Positions 43,437-52,409 of a stretch of 64,000 bases of DNA are shown piece by piece. Numbering within the stretch: the stretch's first letter is position 1; every line of letters starts with the position of its first letter. The DNA lies in assembly GCA_017859745.1 (NCBI GenBank), contig JAFMML010000011.1, positions 1 to 64,000 of the forward strand, given 5' to 3'. Source of the DNA: Planctomycetota bacterium (lineage in GTDB: Bacteria; Planctomycetota; Phycisphaerae; Phycisphaerales; SM1A02). The translations under genes and the position numbers were made by a program. The notes under the pieces were generated by a model that did no database searches, was not told the origin of the DNA, and saw nothing but the letters and a program-made list of their open reading frames with translations.

Positions 43437-44783
43437 TCACTCGCCGGCGAGATACCGCTCGACGTAGTGGATGTCGAAGTCGGCGTTGACGAACGCCGCG
43501 GTCTCGAGCAGGCGCAGGTGCAGGGGGATGGTGGTCCGGATCGGTCCGATCTCGAACTCCCGCAGGGCCTGCCGAAGCCTGGCGATCGCCGTGGTGCGAT
43601 CGGGGCCGTGGGCGATGAGCTTGCCGATCATCGAGTCGTAGTTGGGTGGGATGCGATATCCAGCGCGGGCGTGGCTGTCGATCCGAATGCCCGGCCCGCC
43701 CGGGGCCGCCAGATGTTCGATCAGCCCCGCCTGCGGCATGAAGTTGCGGTCGGGATCCTCCGCGTTGATGCGGCACTCGATGGCATGGCCGGAGAGACGG
43801 ACGTCCGCCTGCGTGATCGACAGCGGTTCACCGGCGGAGACGCGGATCATCTCCTTCACGATGTCCACTCCGGTCACGAGTTCGGTGACCGGATGCTCGA
43901 CCTGAACCCGAGTGTTGACCTCGAGCATGTGGAAGTCGTGGTTGGCGTCCATCAGGAACTCGACGGTGGCCGCTCCCGAGTAGTTGGCCGCCCGCAGCAG
44001 ATCGGCGGCCGCGTGGGCGACCCGGTCTCGCTTCTCGGGGTCGATGCCCGGCGCCGGCGCCTCCTCGATCAGCTTCTGATGGCGTCGCTGACTGGTGCAG
44101 TCTCGCTCGTAGAGGTGGACGGCATTGCCATGTTTGTCGCCGAGCACCTGGATCTCCAGATGCCGGGCCCTCTCGAGGAACTTCTCGACGTAGACGGCGC
44201 CGTTTCCGAACGCGGCGGCCGCCTCCTGCCGCGCGCTCTCGAGACCCGCCCGGAGGGCCTCCTCGTTGCGGGCGATTCGCATGCCGCGACCACCGCCTCC
44301 CGCCGCGGCCTTCACGATCACGGGGTAGCCGATCTCGGATGCGAGCGACACCGCCTCCTCGGGATCATCGATGGCCTCCTCCGATCCGGGGAACGTCGGC
44401 AGACCAACGGACTTCGCGAGGCGGCGACCGGCGATCTTGTCGCCAAGCCGAGCCATGGCCTCGGGACTCGGTCCGATGAACTCGATCTCGCAGTCCCGGC
44501 ACACCTCCGCGAAGTGGGCGTTCTCGGCGAGGAACCCGTAGCCAGGGTGGATCGCGTCGACGTTGGCGACCTCTGCGGCGGAGATGATCCGATCGATCCG
44601 AAGGTAGCTCTCGGGTGCCGGTCCGGGACCGATGCACACCGCCTGCTCGGCGTGACGGAGCCACGGACCATCCCGATCGGCCTCCGAGTAGACGCACACC
44701 GGCTCGATGCCCAGTTCCCGGCACGCCCGGATGATCCGCAGGGCGATCTCCCCGCGATTGGCGATCAGCACTCGTCCGAACAT
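43437..44783 (-). CDS. accC: Biotin carboxylase, acetyl-CoA carboxylase subunit
   Basis: A 448-residue ATP-grasp enzyme that carboxylates the biotin on AccB. Diagnostic motifs are LIANRGEIALRIIRAC at the N terminus, AIHPGYGFLAEN, the Gly-rich loop KAAAGGGGRGMR, and EVNTRVQVEHPVTE with the catalytic residues. Full length. It is the second gene of an accB-accC operon (67 bases after accB). The 286 bases between it and the CvpA-like gene hold no clear gene or terminator. Confidence 0.97.
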   Translation of the reverse strand: MFGRVLIANRGEIALRIIRACRELGIEPVCVYSEADRDGPWLRHAEQAVCIGPGPAPESYLRIDRIISAAEVANVDAIHPGYGFLAENAHFAEVCRDCEIEFIGPSPEAMARLGDKIAGRRLAKSVGLPTFPGSEEAIDDPEEAVSLASEIGYPVIVKAAAGGGGRGMRIARNEEALRAGLESARQEAAAAFGNGAVYVEKFLERARHLEIQVLGDKHGNAVHLYERDCTSQRRHQKLIEEAPAPGIDPEKRDRVAHAAADLLRAANYSGAATVEFLMDANHDFHMLEVNTRVQVEHPVTELVTGVDIVKEMIRVSAGEPLSITQADVRLSGHAIECRINAEDPDRNFMPQAGLIEHLAAPGGPGIRIDSHARAGYRIPPNYDSMIGKLIAHGPDRTTAIARLRQALREFEIGPIRTTIPLHLRLLETAAFVNADFDIHYVERYLAGE

Positions 44784-44849
44784 CGTGGCCCTCGAGATAT
44801 CGGGGTTGTTGGAAGCGACGCGGCCGACGGAGGCCTCGGCGAGCAGACC

Positions 44850-45329
44850 TCAGCGGGCCTTGATTCGAAGCAGCGGCTGACCGAACTCGACGGGCGTTCC
44901 GCTTGAGACGAGCACCTCGTCGACGACGCCCGAGCACTCCGCCTTGATCTCGTTGAAGACCTTCATGGCCTCGATCAGGCAGACCACCGTGTCGGGACCC
45001 ACCGAGTCGCCGACCTTGACGAACGGCGGCTTCTCCGGGCTTGGTGCCGCGTAGAACGTCCCCACCATCGGGCTCTCGATCGCGTGCCGATCGTCCGCCG
45101 CCTCGGCAGGTGGCGGGGCGGCGGCGGCCGGGGCCGAGGCGATCGGGGCGGCGGCGACCGGGGCGGACCCGGCCATCGCGACCGGTGCCGCGGTGGTCAC
45201 TTGAGGAGGAACGTTGACTGAAGGTCGGCGGATGGTGACCTGCTCGGTCTCGTCCCGGAGGTCCAACTCCATCAGGTCGTTGTTGACCATGAGGCGGACC
45301 AGTTCCTTCAGCTTTCGAATGTCGATCAT
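44850..45329 (-). CDS. accB: Biotin carboxyl carrier protein of acetyl-CoA carboxylase
   Basis: A 159-residue protein. ATG 45329 (MIDIRKLKELVRLM) is preceded by GAGG at correct spacing and matches the family N terminus. A flexible Ala/Pro-rich linker (about 55-80) leads to the biotinyl domain with the biotin-attachment sequence EAMK (Lys about 123). Followed by accC. Part of malonyl-CoA synthesis for fatty acids. Confidence 0.96.
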   Translation of the reverse strand: MIDIRKLKELVRLMVNNDLMELDLRDETEQVTIRRPSVNVPPQVTTAAPVAMAGSAPVAAAPIASAPAAAAPPPAEAADDRHAIESPMVGTFYAAPSPEKPPFVKVGDSVGPDTVVCLIEAMKVFNEIKAECSGVVDEVLVSSGTPVEFGQPLLRIKAR

Positions 45330-45433
45330 GACGGTGGATCCTCGTCGCTGGGACCGCGGTCTCGTTTCGGCTGCTCGACCGGGAGGCACGCCACCAGGGG
45401 CGGTATCGAGCAGCCTGCGACCACAAGTCCCAC

Positions 45434-45462
45434 AGTTTATCCCAAGCGGCATCCGACGCCAA
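45434..45462 (-). promoter_or_regulatory. Promoter of accBC
   Basis: On the minus strand TTGGCG (45457-45462) and TAAACT (45434-45439) are separated by 17 bases, about 105 bases upstream of accB. The gap 45330-45524 holds this element and no gene. Confidence 0.6.
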
Positions 45463-45524
45463 CACTCGCGATCATGCGGCGATTGCTCGGGGTTGTCCCA
45501 CTTTGCCAGCCGATTCGGGCCTGT

Positions 45525-46433
45525 TCAGGAGTCCCGTCCGCCGCGTCCGGATGGCCGGAGACTGAGGGGCGGACGCAGGAGTTCCTGAAGGACGAACGCT
45601 TCTTGAAGCGTGCGGCGGCTGCCGGCCATGACTCGGATCCGCCGCCCAAGGTTCGGCGACGGCGGGCGGGTGCCCCCCCCGTCCGACGGGGACGCCTGCC
45701 GGGCTGCCCGGGCGGCACGGGGTTGGCGCAGTTCGCGTGGCTCGGAATCTGCGGCGACCTCGATCAAGGTCACCGGCCGAGGGAGTTCCGTGCCCTGCCT
45801 TGGCGGTGCCTGACGGGTCGCCATCTCGCGACGTGGCGATCGTGCAGATGCCGCGGGGGCGGCCTTCGAGGAATCCCGCCTCGCCGTCGTCGGCGAGTCA
45901 CGTCGTCGGAGCGCCTCCACCCGCCCGGATGCAGGTACCGACACGTCCTGGGCACCAGCCCGCTGTTGCGACGCCGCCGACGCCATCCGCGGAAGCGACT
46001 CGACGCTCTGCCGACGATCGAGATCGAGATCGCGCACCGTCGATGCGGACTCCGAGGTCGCCCGCCGCACGGAAACGCCTGCGCCGATCGCTTCGAATCG
46101 ATTGCGAAGGTACCCCGCTTCGGACCGGGTCAATCCCGTGGCGATCACGCTGGGCGTGGTGCCCGCGAGCGCCATCGCCGTCGGAAGATCCCACTGCAGA
46201 TCCTTTCTCAGGATCTCGACCACCCCGATCCGGTGGTCGCCGGCCCGCTCGAGGATCATCTCGTGGTCGCCTTCTCCGGTGAACCGACGTGCCGGGGAGC
46301 CAGTCGACGAGTCCGACGAGGGCTCGTCGCCGCCGCCTGCGAGCTTGGCCCGCTTTTCAGCGGTCTTCTTGATGATGGTGATCACAAGGTTCGCGACCAC
46401 GATCAGAAGGAAGATCCAGAATCCACCTGGCAT
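45525..46433 (-). CDS. Membrane-anchored protein with a ribosomal L7/L12 C-terminal-like domain
   Basis: A 302-residue protein. It begins with one transmembrane helix (FWIFLLIVVANLVITII) followed by Lys/Arg, so the rest is probably cytoplasmic. Residues about 60-125 resemble the factor-binding domain of L7/L12: ILERAGDHRIGVVEILR here versus [17 protein letters not shown] in rplL of this window (10 of 17 identical), then DLPTAMALAGTTPSVIATGL. A long low-complexity Arg/Ser/Ala-rich linker follows, and the C terminus ends with a short conserved-looking helix (TLQEAFVLQELLRPPLSLR). It is the last gene of the transport/aroA run, 44 bases after the BtuD-like gene. Function unknown. Confidence 0.65.
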   Translation of the reverse strand: MPGGFWIFLLIVVANLVITIIKKTAEKRAKLAGGGDEPSSDSSTGSPARRFTGEGDHEMILERAGDHRIGVVEILRKDLQWDLPTAMALAGTTPSVIATGLTRSEAGYLRNRFEAIGAGVSVRRATSESASTVRDLDLDRRQSVESLPRMASAASQQRAGAQDVSVPASGRVEALRRRDSPTTARRDSSKAAPAASARSPRREMATRQAPPRQGTELPRPVTLIEVAADSEPRELRQPRAARAARQASPSDGGGTRPPSPNLGRRIRVMAGSRRTLQEAFVLQELLRPPLSLRPSGRGGRDS

Positions 46434-46477
46434 GCGTCGAGTCTAGGTGCGACGCAGGCAGGCGTCGACGCGTCCTG

Positions 46478-47260
46478 TCACTCGAACGCCTCGGACACCC
46501 CTCCCGCCAGGCCGGCAAGGGCGATCGCCTCGGAGCCGAAGACCTCCTCGAGACGTGGGCGATTCAGGACCTCGGCGACCTCGCCGGCCGCGACGAGGCG
46601 CCCCCGGTCGAGCAGCCAGACGTCCTCGCCGAAGCGCGCGGCCAGGCCGAGATCATGCACGCTCGCGAGGACGGTCCCGCCCGCCGCGGCGACCCCTCGC
46701 AGCACGGCGACCGCTCTTGCGGTCTCGCGGAGATCGAGCGCCGCAAACGGCTCGTCCAGAAGCATCACCCCGCCGGGTTCATGCTGGGCCAAGGTCCGCG
46801 CGAGGCCCACCCGCTGCTGCTGACCGACTGAAAGCGTCTCGACCGAGCGAAAGCGGAGATCGCCGAGGGCGAACCGCTCGATGGCGTCGCGCACCCGTCG
46901 TGGATTCCGCGGCAGGGCGTGACGCCCCATCTCGACCGACTCCTCGACTCCGAATCCGGCGGGCAGCCGCACTCGCTGACTCAGCAACGCGATCCGCGCG
47001 GCACGAGCCCGAGGGGGCAGCCGGTGGGCCTCGACGGACACGCCGTCGTCGCCCTCGAGCACGATCCGACCGGACCGCAGCCGAAGCAGTCCCGCCACCG
47101 ATCGCAGCATCGTCGTCTTGCCGACGGCATTGGCCCCGACGACCACGGTGATGCGTCCCGGCTCCGCCTTCGCGTCCACGCCCTCGAGCACGGTCTCGCT
47201 TCGCGGGGTTGGGGCGAAAGACGCCTGCGACAGGATGACCCTGGTTCCAGTCACGACCAT
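46478..47260 (-). CDS. ABC transporter ATP-binding protein, FecE/BtuD type
   Basis: A 260-residue importer ATPase. It has Walker A GANAVGKTT (42-50), the Q-loop in LLSQRVRLPAG, a signature motif altered to LSVGQQQR (Gly to Val against LSGGQ), Walker B VMLLDEPF and the H-switch SVHDL. It overlaps the 3' end of the permease gene by 10 bases. With the permease and binding protein it forms a BtuFCD/FhuBCD-like importer for cobalamin or an iron chelate. Confidence 0.88.
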   Translation of the reverse strand: MVVTGTRVILSQASFAPTPRSETVLEGVDAKAEPGRITVVVGANAVGKTTMLRSVAGLLRLRSGRIVLEGDDGVSVEAHRLPPRARAARIALLSQRVRLPAGFGVEESVEMGRHALPRNPRRVRDAIERFALGDLRFRSVETLSVGQQQRVGLARTLAQHEPGGVMLLDEPFAALDLRETARAVAVLRGVAAAGGTVLASVHDLGLAARFGEDVWLLDRGRLVAAGEVAEVLNRPRLEEVFGSEAIALAGLAGGVSEAFE

Positions 47261-48261
47261 CCCTCGAGGCGACCTCGCCGCAGCAGAAGAAGAAACACGG
47301 GCCCACCGACAAGTGCCGTCAACACGCCGATCGGCAGCCGGCCCGCGCCGAAGTCGATCGGCTGGCGAGCGAGATCCGCCACGAGGAGCAACGCCGCTCC
47401 GGCGACCGCGGAAGCGGGAACCAGAAGACGATGCCCCGAGCCGACGAGGATGCGACCAAGATGCGGCGCGACCAGCCCGACGAACGCGATCGGACCGGCG
47501 AGCGCCACCGCGCATGCGGCGAGCAGACCGGCGCCGAGCAGCATCGACCAGCGGAGCGCGCCGAGCGGAACGCCGATCGAACGAGCTTCGTCCTCCCCCA
47601 GCAGCGCGACGTCCAGACGGGTCGCGCCCGCCATGCCCAACCCGATGCCGGCGATGCATCCCACCGCCGTCGCGGACAGCAGAGGAATCTCGGGTTGTTC
47701 GTCGATGCGGCCCATGGTCCAAGCGACAAGATCGCCCCTGGCGCCCGGCGGGAGCAGATGATTGACCAGCATCAACAGGGCGCCGCAGAGACTCGAGATC
47801 ACCACACCGGCAAGGACCAGCGTCAGCGGATCGAGGCCCTCGCGACGCCGGCCTGCAAGCGAGACCACGCCAAGCGTTGCGATGGCCCCGGCGAACGCGG
47901 GCACGATGCTGCCGAGGCCCTCCGCGAACCCGAGGCCCACCACCACCGATGCCAGCATGGCGATCGCGAGGCCGAGCGTTGCGCCGGAACTGAGTCCCAG
48001 CACGAACGGCGAGGCCAGAGGATTGCGCAGCAGGGTCTGAAGGAGGAGTCCGGACAAGCCCAGCGCCGCGCCGACCGTCGCCGCCACCGAAATGGCGCCG
48101 ATTCGGAACCCTGCGATGCCTTCGGCGGGCCACGCGAACTCGATGCGCCAACCGGACTCGCCCCACTCCCGGCCGATCAGGAATCTCAGCCCCGCCGCGA
48201 AGACCGCGATCGCGAGGAGCATGGCCAACGCGGCAAGACGTCGGCGATACGGTCGGACCAT
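47251..48261 (-). CDS. ABC transporter permease, FecCD/BtuC family
   Basis: A 336-residue inner-membrane permease with about ten hydrophobic segments. It has the family motifs GLSGLLLQTLLRNPLASPFVLGLSSGAT (first part only quoted loosely; key residues LQ..RNPLA.P..LG) and GPIAFVGLVAPHLGR (the conserved loop that contacts the ATPase). It lies 8 bases after the binding-protein gene and overlaps the ATPase gene. Confidence 0.9.
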   Translation of the reverse strand: MVRPYRRRLAALAMLLAIAVFAAGLRFLIGREWGESGWRIEFAWPAEGIAGFRIGAISVAATVGAALGLSGLLLQTLLRNPLASPFVLGLSSGATLGLAIAMLASVVVGLGFAEGLGSIVPAFAGAIATLGVVSLAGRRREGLDPLTLVLAGVVISSLCGALLMLVNHLLPPGARGDLVAWTMGRIDEQPEIPLLSATAVGCIAGIGLGMAGATRLDVALLGEDEARSIGVPLGALRWSMLLGAGLLAACAVALAGPIAFVGLVAPHLGRILVGSGHRLLVPASAVAGAALLLVADLARQPIDFGAGRLPIGVLTALVGGPVFLLLLRRGRLEGWS

Positions 48262-48269
48262 GCCCACCG

Positions 48270-49154
48270 TCACCTCGAATCTCCATCGCGTCCAAGCTGT
48301 CTCCGCAGCTCCGCCGCCGCCTCGATCCAGCCGCTTCCCGGGGTCAGGGCGTCGGGATGTTCGACCATGCGTCGGTCGTCGAGTGCCACTGGAATCGGAA
48401 GACTCGAGAGACGATCCCACGAAAGGTCGGAGCCGCCGTCGCGAAGAAGCACCAGGCGCGCCGGTCGCAGCGACGCGAGGTCCTCGGCGGAGAGTTCCGG
48501 ATAGCCGATCGCGGAGATGCCGTTCTCCACACCGCAACGCTCGAGCATGTCGCCCACGAAGGTGCCCTTCCCGAAGGCCATGGGTGGCTCCATCGCAAAC
48601 AGAACGACCACCGGGGAATCCGGGGCCGGGATCGGCGTGAGCACCGCGGCGAGATCGGCCCGTCGCCCCTCGGCGCGGCGGGCGATCGCCTCTGCATTCG
48701 GGGCGGCGGCCAAGGCCGCGGGCAGGTCCTCGAGCAGGCGTTCGAGGTCGTCGAGGCCGTCGATCCGCCACGAGTGCACCGTCCACGCCTCGCGACTCGC
48801 CAGACGCGAGAGATCCGGATCGATGCCGGACGCACCCGGCTGCACGAGGACGACGTCGGGATCGACGGCGAGCATCGCCTCCGGGTCGAACTCGAGAAGA
48901 CTCCCGACGGCCGGCACGTCCGCACCGAGTCCCCGGCAATACGGAGTGCGTCCCACGAGCAGCTCCGAAGCCCCAAGATCGATCATCGTTCGGGTGATTG
49001 CGGGGCTCAGAGAGACGACGCGAAGCGTGTCGACGGCGGGCGTGGGGAGCGATTCCCGCGCGTCGCCGCCGCCGCAGGCGACGAGAACGAACGCCGCCGC
49101 CGGGACGAGTCCCCGAAGGATCTCACCTCGCCTCGAGCCCACCGCCCTGCTCAC
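48270..49154 (-). CDS. Substrate-binding lipoprotein, BtuF-like
   Basis: A 294-residue protein. Translation is coupled to the upstream exporter: GTG 49154 overlaps its stop codon (GTGA). The N terminus is a lipoprotein signal with lipobox LVAC (Cys 27). The mature part starts RVVSLSPAITRTMIDLGA and continues VGRTPYC, VGSLLEFDPEAMLAVDPDVV. This is the periplasmic-binding class III fold typical of BtuF; the TxYC element is common in cobalamin-binding members. A signal-anchored lipoprotein would deliver the ligand to the BtuC-type permease. Cobalamin is the favoured ligand, but an iron-siderophore or haem is not excluded. Confidence 0.82.
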   Translation of the reverse strand: MSRAVGSRRGEILRGLVPAAAFVLVACGGGDARESLPTPAVDTLRVVSLSPAITRTMIDLGASELLVGRTPYCRGLGADVPAVGSLLEFDPEAMLAVDPDVVLVQPGASGIDPDLSRLASREAWTVHSWRIDGLDDLERLLEDLPAALAAAPNAEAIARRAEGRRADLAAVLTPIPAPDSPVVVLFAMEPPMAFGKGTFVGDMLERCGVENGISAIGYPELSAEDLASLRPARLVLLRDGGSDLSWDRLSSLPIPVALDDRRMVEHPDALTPGSGWIEAAAELRRQLGRDGDSR

Positions 49155-50974
49155 ACCGGCACCATCTGCGTTCGCACGAGACGCGCGTAGGACTCGCAGC
49201 GGTCGAGCAACTCGTCGTGCCGGCCGTCGTCGATGATCCGACCGGACTCCATCACCACGATCCGGTCCGCCGACAGCACCGTCGACAGGCGGTGCGCCAC
49301 GGTGATCGACGTCCGGCCCACGGCGAAGTCGCCGAGAGCCAGGTTGATCAGCTCCTCGCTCTCGGAATCGACTTGGCTGGTCGCTTCGTCGAGAAGGAGG
49401 ATCGACGGATTGCGAAGAATCGCGCGTGCGATCGCCAGGCGCTGCCGTTGGCCGCCGGACAGACTTGCCCCCTGCTCGGAGACCTCGGTCTCGAGACCAT
49501 TCGGAAGACGTTCGATGAACGAGTCCGCTCTGGCAAGGCGGGCCGCGTCGCGGACTCGATCGTCGTCGATGCCGGCGAGTCCGTACACGATGTTCTCGCG
49601 GATCGAGCCTCGCAGCATCACCGGCTCCTGCGTCACGACTCCGATCTGTCGGCGGATGCTCCGCAGGCTCACGCCGGCCAGATCGGTCTCGTCGATCAGC
49701 ACCCGCCCCGCCGTGGGCACCAGCAGGCGCGGCAGCAGACCCAGCAGCGTCGTCTTGCCGCAACCATTGGGACCGACGATGGCGACCCGCTCGCCGTGGC
49801 CGATCTCGAGGTCAACGCCGTCGATCGCCGGTTCCGTGGCCGAGGGATAGCGGTAGGACACCCCCTCGAGCCGGATCGACGTCCGATGCCGCGAGAGTCT
49901 CGGCAGGCGACGGTCGCCGGCGGACTCCGGCGGCAGAGCGAGCACCTCGACGAGACGCTCCGCCGGTGCGGAGGACGCCTGAATGTCGTGCACCAGGGCC
50001 GTCAGCGGCTTGAACGACGCCCCGGCGACCCCCAGCGATCCCAGGGCCATCACGAACTGCTCGAGGGCGAGGTTGCCGTCGAGGATCTGCTTCGCGGCGA
50101 GAATCGCCAGACCAGCGAGCACGACCACCGCCAAGGCCTCGACGAGCGGACTGGCGATCGCCCGAGAGGTGCGGATTCGGAGTTCCTGGCGAAGCACCTC
50201 TCGATTGGCTCGATTGAACCGGCGGATGCCGGCCCTCTCGGCGGTTGCGGTCTTGACCCCGCGGAGGCCCTGGATCGACTCGTTGCTCGCTCGCAGCAGA
50301 TCCTCCTGACTCTCGAGCGCCGCACGGGTGCTGCGCCGAATGCGGCGCCCGAACTGGCGAATCACCACCCCGATCGGCGGCGCGACGAGAAACGCGGCAA
50401 GCGTCAGTCGCCAGTCGAACCAGATCGCGGCGCCGAGCCCCGCCAGACCGCGAGTGAGTTGCGCGACCGAGCGGCCCAACAGCGCTTGGAGTCCGTGCTG
50501 CAGTTCGACGCAGTCGCGGGTGATGCGGCTGGTGAGTTCCGCCGGTCCACGCGAGACCACCGTGCCGAGCGGCAGCGAGATCACGTGACGAAACGCCTCG
50601 AGACGGACCCCGGCGATGGTTCGGGCGACCACCGAGCCGGTCAGGTACTGGTGCAGGAAGTTGGCGGTCGCGCCGAAGACCGTCAGCACGATCAGGCCGC
50701 CCATCAGCAGCGCGACACCCTCGAGCGGGTCCGTCGGCAGCCACGCGACCCAACTCGCGGGGATCGCCGGGAATCCACCAGAGGCCACGTGGTCTTCGAC
50801 GACGCTGCGAAGAGTGGTGCCATCCCGTCCTTCGAGGATGATCCGAAGCAGCGGCCCCATCGAGACCAGACCGGCGCCAAGACCGCCGGCGGAGACGAAC
50901 GCGAAGAACACCGCGCCGGCGACCGCCGCGCGGTGACGAAGCATCCGCCGAACAAACTGCCGAAACGCGGCCAT
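49151..50974 (-). CDS. ABC exporter, MsbA/lipid-flippase-like half transporter
   Basis: A 607-residue half-transporter. Six transmembrane helices (about 15-310) are followed by an ATPase domain with Walker A GPNGCGKTTL (about 403), signature LSGGQRQRL (about 503), Walker B ILLLDEAT and the H-loop AHRLST. It resembles the MsbA/multidrug-exporter group; the substrate is not readable. It overlaps the start of the BtuF-like gene by four bases (GTGA), and the gap to aroA upstream is 76 bases with no riboswitch seen. Its coupling to an importer gene set is unusual. Confidence 0.88.
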   Translation of the reverse strand: MAAFRQFVRRMLRHRAAVAGAVFFAFVSAGGLGAGLVSMGPLLRIILEGRDGTTLRSVVEDHVASGGFPAIPASWVAWLPTDPLEGVALLMGGLIVLTVFGATANFLHQYLTGSVVARTIAGVRLEAFRHVISLPLGTVVSRGPAELTSRITRDCVELQHGLQALLGRSVAQLTRGLAGLGAAIWFDWRLTLAAFLVAPPIGVVIRQFGRRIRRSTRAALESQEDLLRASNESIQGLRGVKTATAERAGIRRFNRANREVLRQELRIRTSRAIASPLVEALAVVVLAGLAILAAKQILDGNLALEQFVMALGSLGVAGASFKPLTALVHDIQASSAPAERLVEVLALPPESAGDRRLPRLSRHRTSIRLEGVSYRYPSATEPAIDGVDLEIGHGERVAIVGPNGCGKTTLLGLLPRLLVPTAGRVLIDETDLAGVSLRSIRRQIGVVTQEPVMLRGSIRENIVYGLAGIDDDRVRDAARLARADSFIERLPNGLETEVSEQGASLSGGQRQRLAIARAILRNPSILLLDEATSQVDSESEELINLALGDFAVGRTSITVAHRLSTVLSADRIVVMESGRIIDDGRHDELLDRCESYARLVRTQMVPV

Positions 50975-51050
50975 CTCGCCAGTATCGGGGCAACCTGCCC
51001 TGCCTGCCACCTCGCGCCCCCCAGCGTGGCTCCACAGGTGGAACCCGGAC

Positions 51051-52409
51051 TCACGCCCCGGCGGCAAGTCGGTCCAAACGCTCCCAGAACCCCGGGTCGC
51101 TCTTGGACACGCATCCCGGATCGGCCACGGCCATTCCGGGCCGGACGAGGCCCAGCGTGGCGAACGCCATGGCGATGCGGTGGTCTCGGCACGGGTCGAC
51201 CATGACCGGCGCGCCGGCCACGTCTCCGATGCCACCGACCTCGAGCCAGTCGGGACCGCCTTCGGCTTCTCCTCCGATCGCTCGGAGGTTCGAGACGATC
51301 GCCTCGATGCGATCGCTTTCCTTGACTCGAAGCGTGGCGAGACCGGTGAACCTCGAACGGCCCACGGCGCGATGGGCGATCGCTGCCAGCATCGGCACCG
51401 CATCGGGCATTCCCCGGCAGTCGAGACTCGCCGGGACGACCGCCGCGCCCGAGACCACGCGAACGCCGCCGCTCGCGCTCGACACCGAGGCCCCGAACCT
51501 CGAGAGCGCCCGGATCGCCTGCATGTCCGGCTGCCGCGAATCCAGCGTCAGGCCTTCCAGCACGACCCGAGACCCCGGAACGAGCAGCGCCGCCGCTGCG
51601 GTGAAGAGGGCCGAACTCGCGTCGGGCTCGATCTCGAAGACCCGGGCGTGAACCGGCTGGGCCGGCACCTCGATCACGGATGGCCCTTCCCCCGCGTCGT
51701 CGGCGCCGGGCCGGGGCAAGGGCCGGTCGGACGTCCACGCAACACCCGCGGACGCAAGCATGTCGAGCGTCATCCAGAGATAGGGCGCGCTCGTCGGCGG
51801 GGCGGCGAGCTCAATCCGCACGCCGCGGCGACTCGCCGCCGCCACGAGCAGGATCGCCGACAGGAACTGGCTCGAGACGGTGGTTCCCACCACCAGTCCG
51901 CCGCCCTCGAGTCCTCCGCCGGAGACGCGAAGCGGCAGGCATCCCTGCTGCTCCAAGGCATCGACCGTCGCGCCGAGCGTCGCCAGCATCTCCACGCCTT
52001 CACCCATCGGACGTTCGCGCAGGCGGCCCTGTCCCTCGACGACGACCGGCGCCGCGGCAAGCGTCGCCAATGTCGTGAGGAACCTCGCACCGGTTCCTCC
52101 CTCTCCCACATCGATCCGCACGCCACCGTCGAGCAGGCCTCCACCGCCGGTGATCGACCAGACGTGCGTGCCGTCGGCATCCGTCTCGCGTTCGACCAGC
52201 AGTCCCAGTTGCCCGAGGCCGTCGAGCAGATGCAGCGGATCGTCCGCCTCGAGGGGATGCACGATCCGCGATCGTCCTCGGCCGATCGACGAGAGGATCA
52301 TCGCTCGCTGGGTGAGGCTCTTGGATCCGGGAAGACGCCAGCGACCCGACAGCGGCTCACGCGCCGTGGGGACGGGCCGGGCGGTCGGATTGGACTCACT
52401 CTGCGGCAT
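51051..52409 (-). CDS. aroA: 3-phosphoshikimate 1-carboxyvinyltransferase (EPSP synthase)
   Basis: A 452-residue shikimate pathway enzyme joining shikimate 3-phosphate and PEP. Motifs: LPGSKSLTQRAM at the N terminus, DVGEGGTGARFL, LRVKESDRIEAI and the C-terminal DHRIAMAFATLG. The start at 52409 (MPQSESNPTARP) lies 14 bases inside the upstream groES-like gene, so the two are probably translated in tandem. Confidence 0.95.
   Translation of the reverse strand: MPQSESNPTARPVPTAREPLSGRWRLPGSKSLTQRAMILSSIGRGRSRIVHPLEADDPLHLLDGLGQLGLLVERETDADGTHVWSITGGGGLLDGGVRIDVGEGGTGARFLTTLATLAAAPVVVEGQGRLRERPMGEGVEMLATLGATVDALEQQGCLPLRVSGGGLEGGGLVVGTTVSSQFLSAILLVAAASRRGVRIELAAPPTSAPYLWMTLDMLASAGVAWTSDRPLPRPGADDAGEGPSVIEVPAQPVHARVFEIEPDASSALFTAAAALLVPGSRVVLEGLTLDSRQPDMQAIRALSRFGASVSSASGGVRVVSGAAVVPASLDCRGMPDAVPMLAAIAHRAVGRSRFTGLATLRVKESDRIEAIVSNLRAIGGEAEGGPDWLEVGGIGDVAGAPVMVDPCRDHRIAMAFATLGLVRPGMAVADPGCVSKSDPGFWERLDRLAAGA

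Noticed and set aside
43228-43776. Open frames in the gap between the CvpA-like gene and accC
   Set aside because: They run into accC in another frame and have no motif, no ribosome binding site and Arg-rich composition.
50975-51050. Cobalamin riboswitch before the exporter/BtuFCD-like genes
   Set aside because: The 76-base gap is too short for the aptamer and shows no B12 box.
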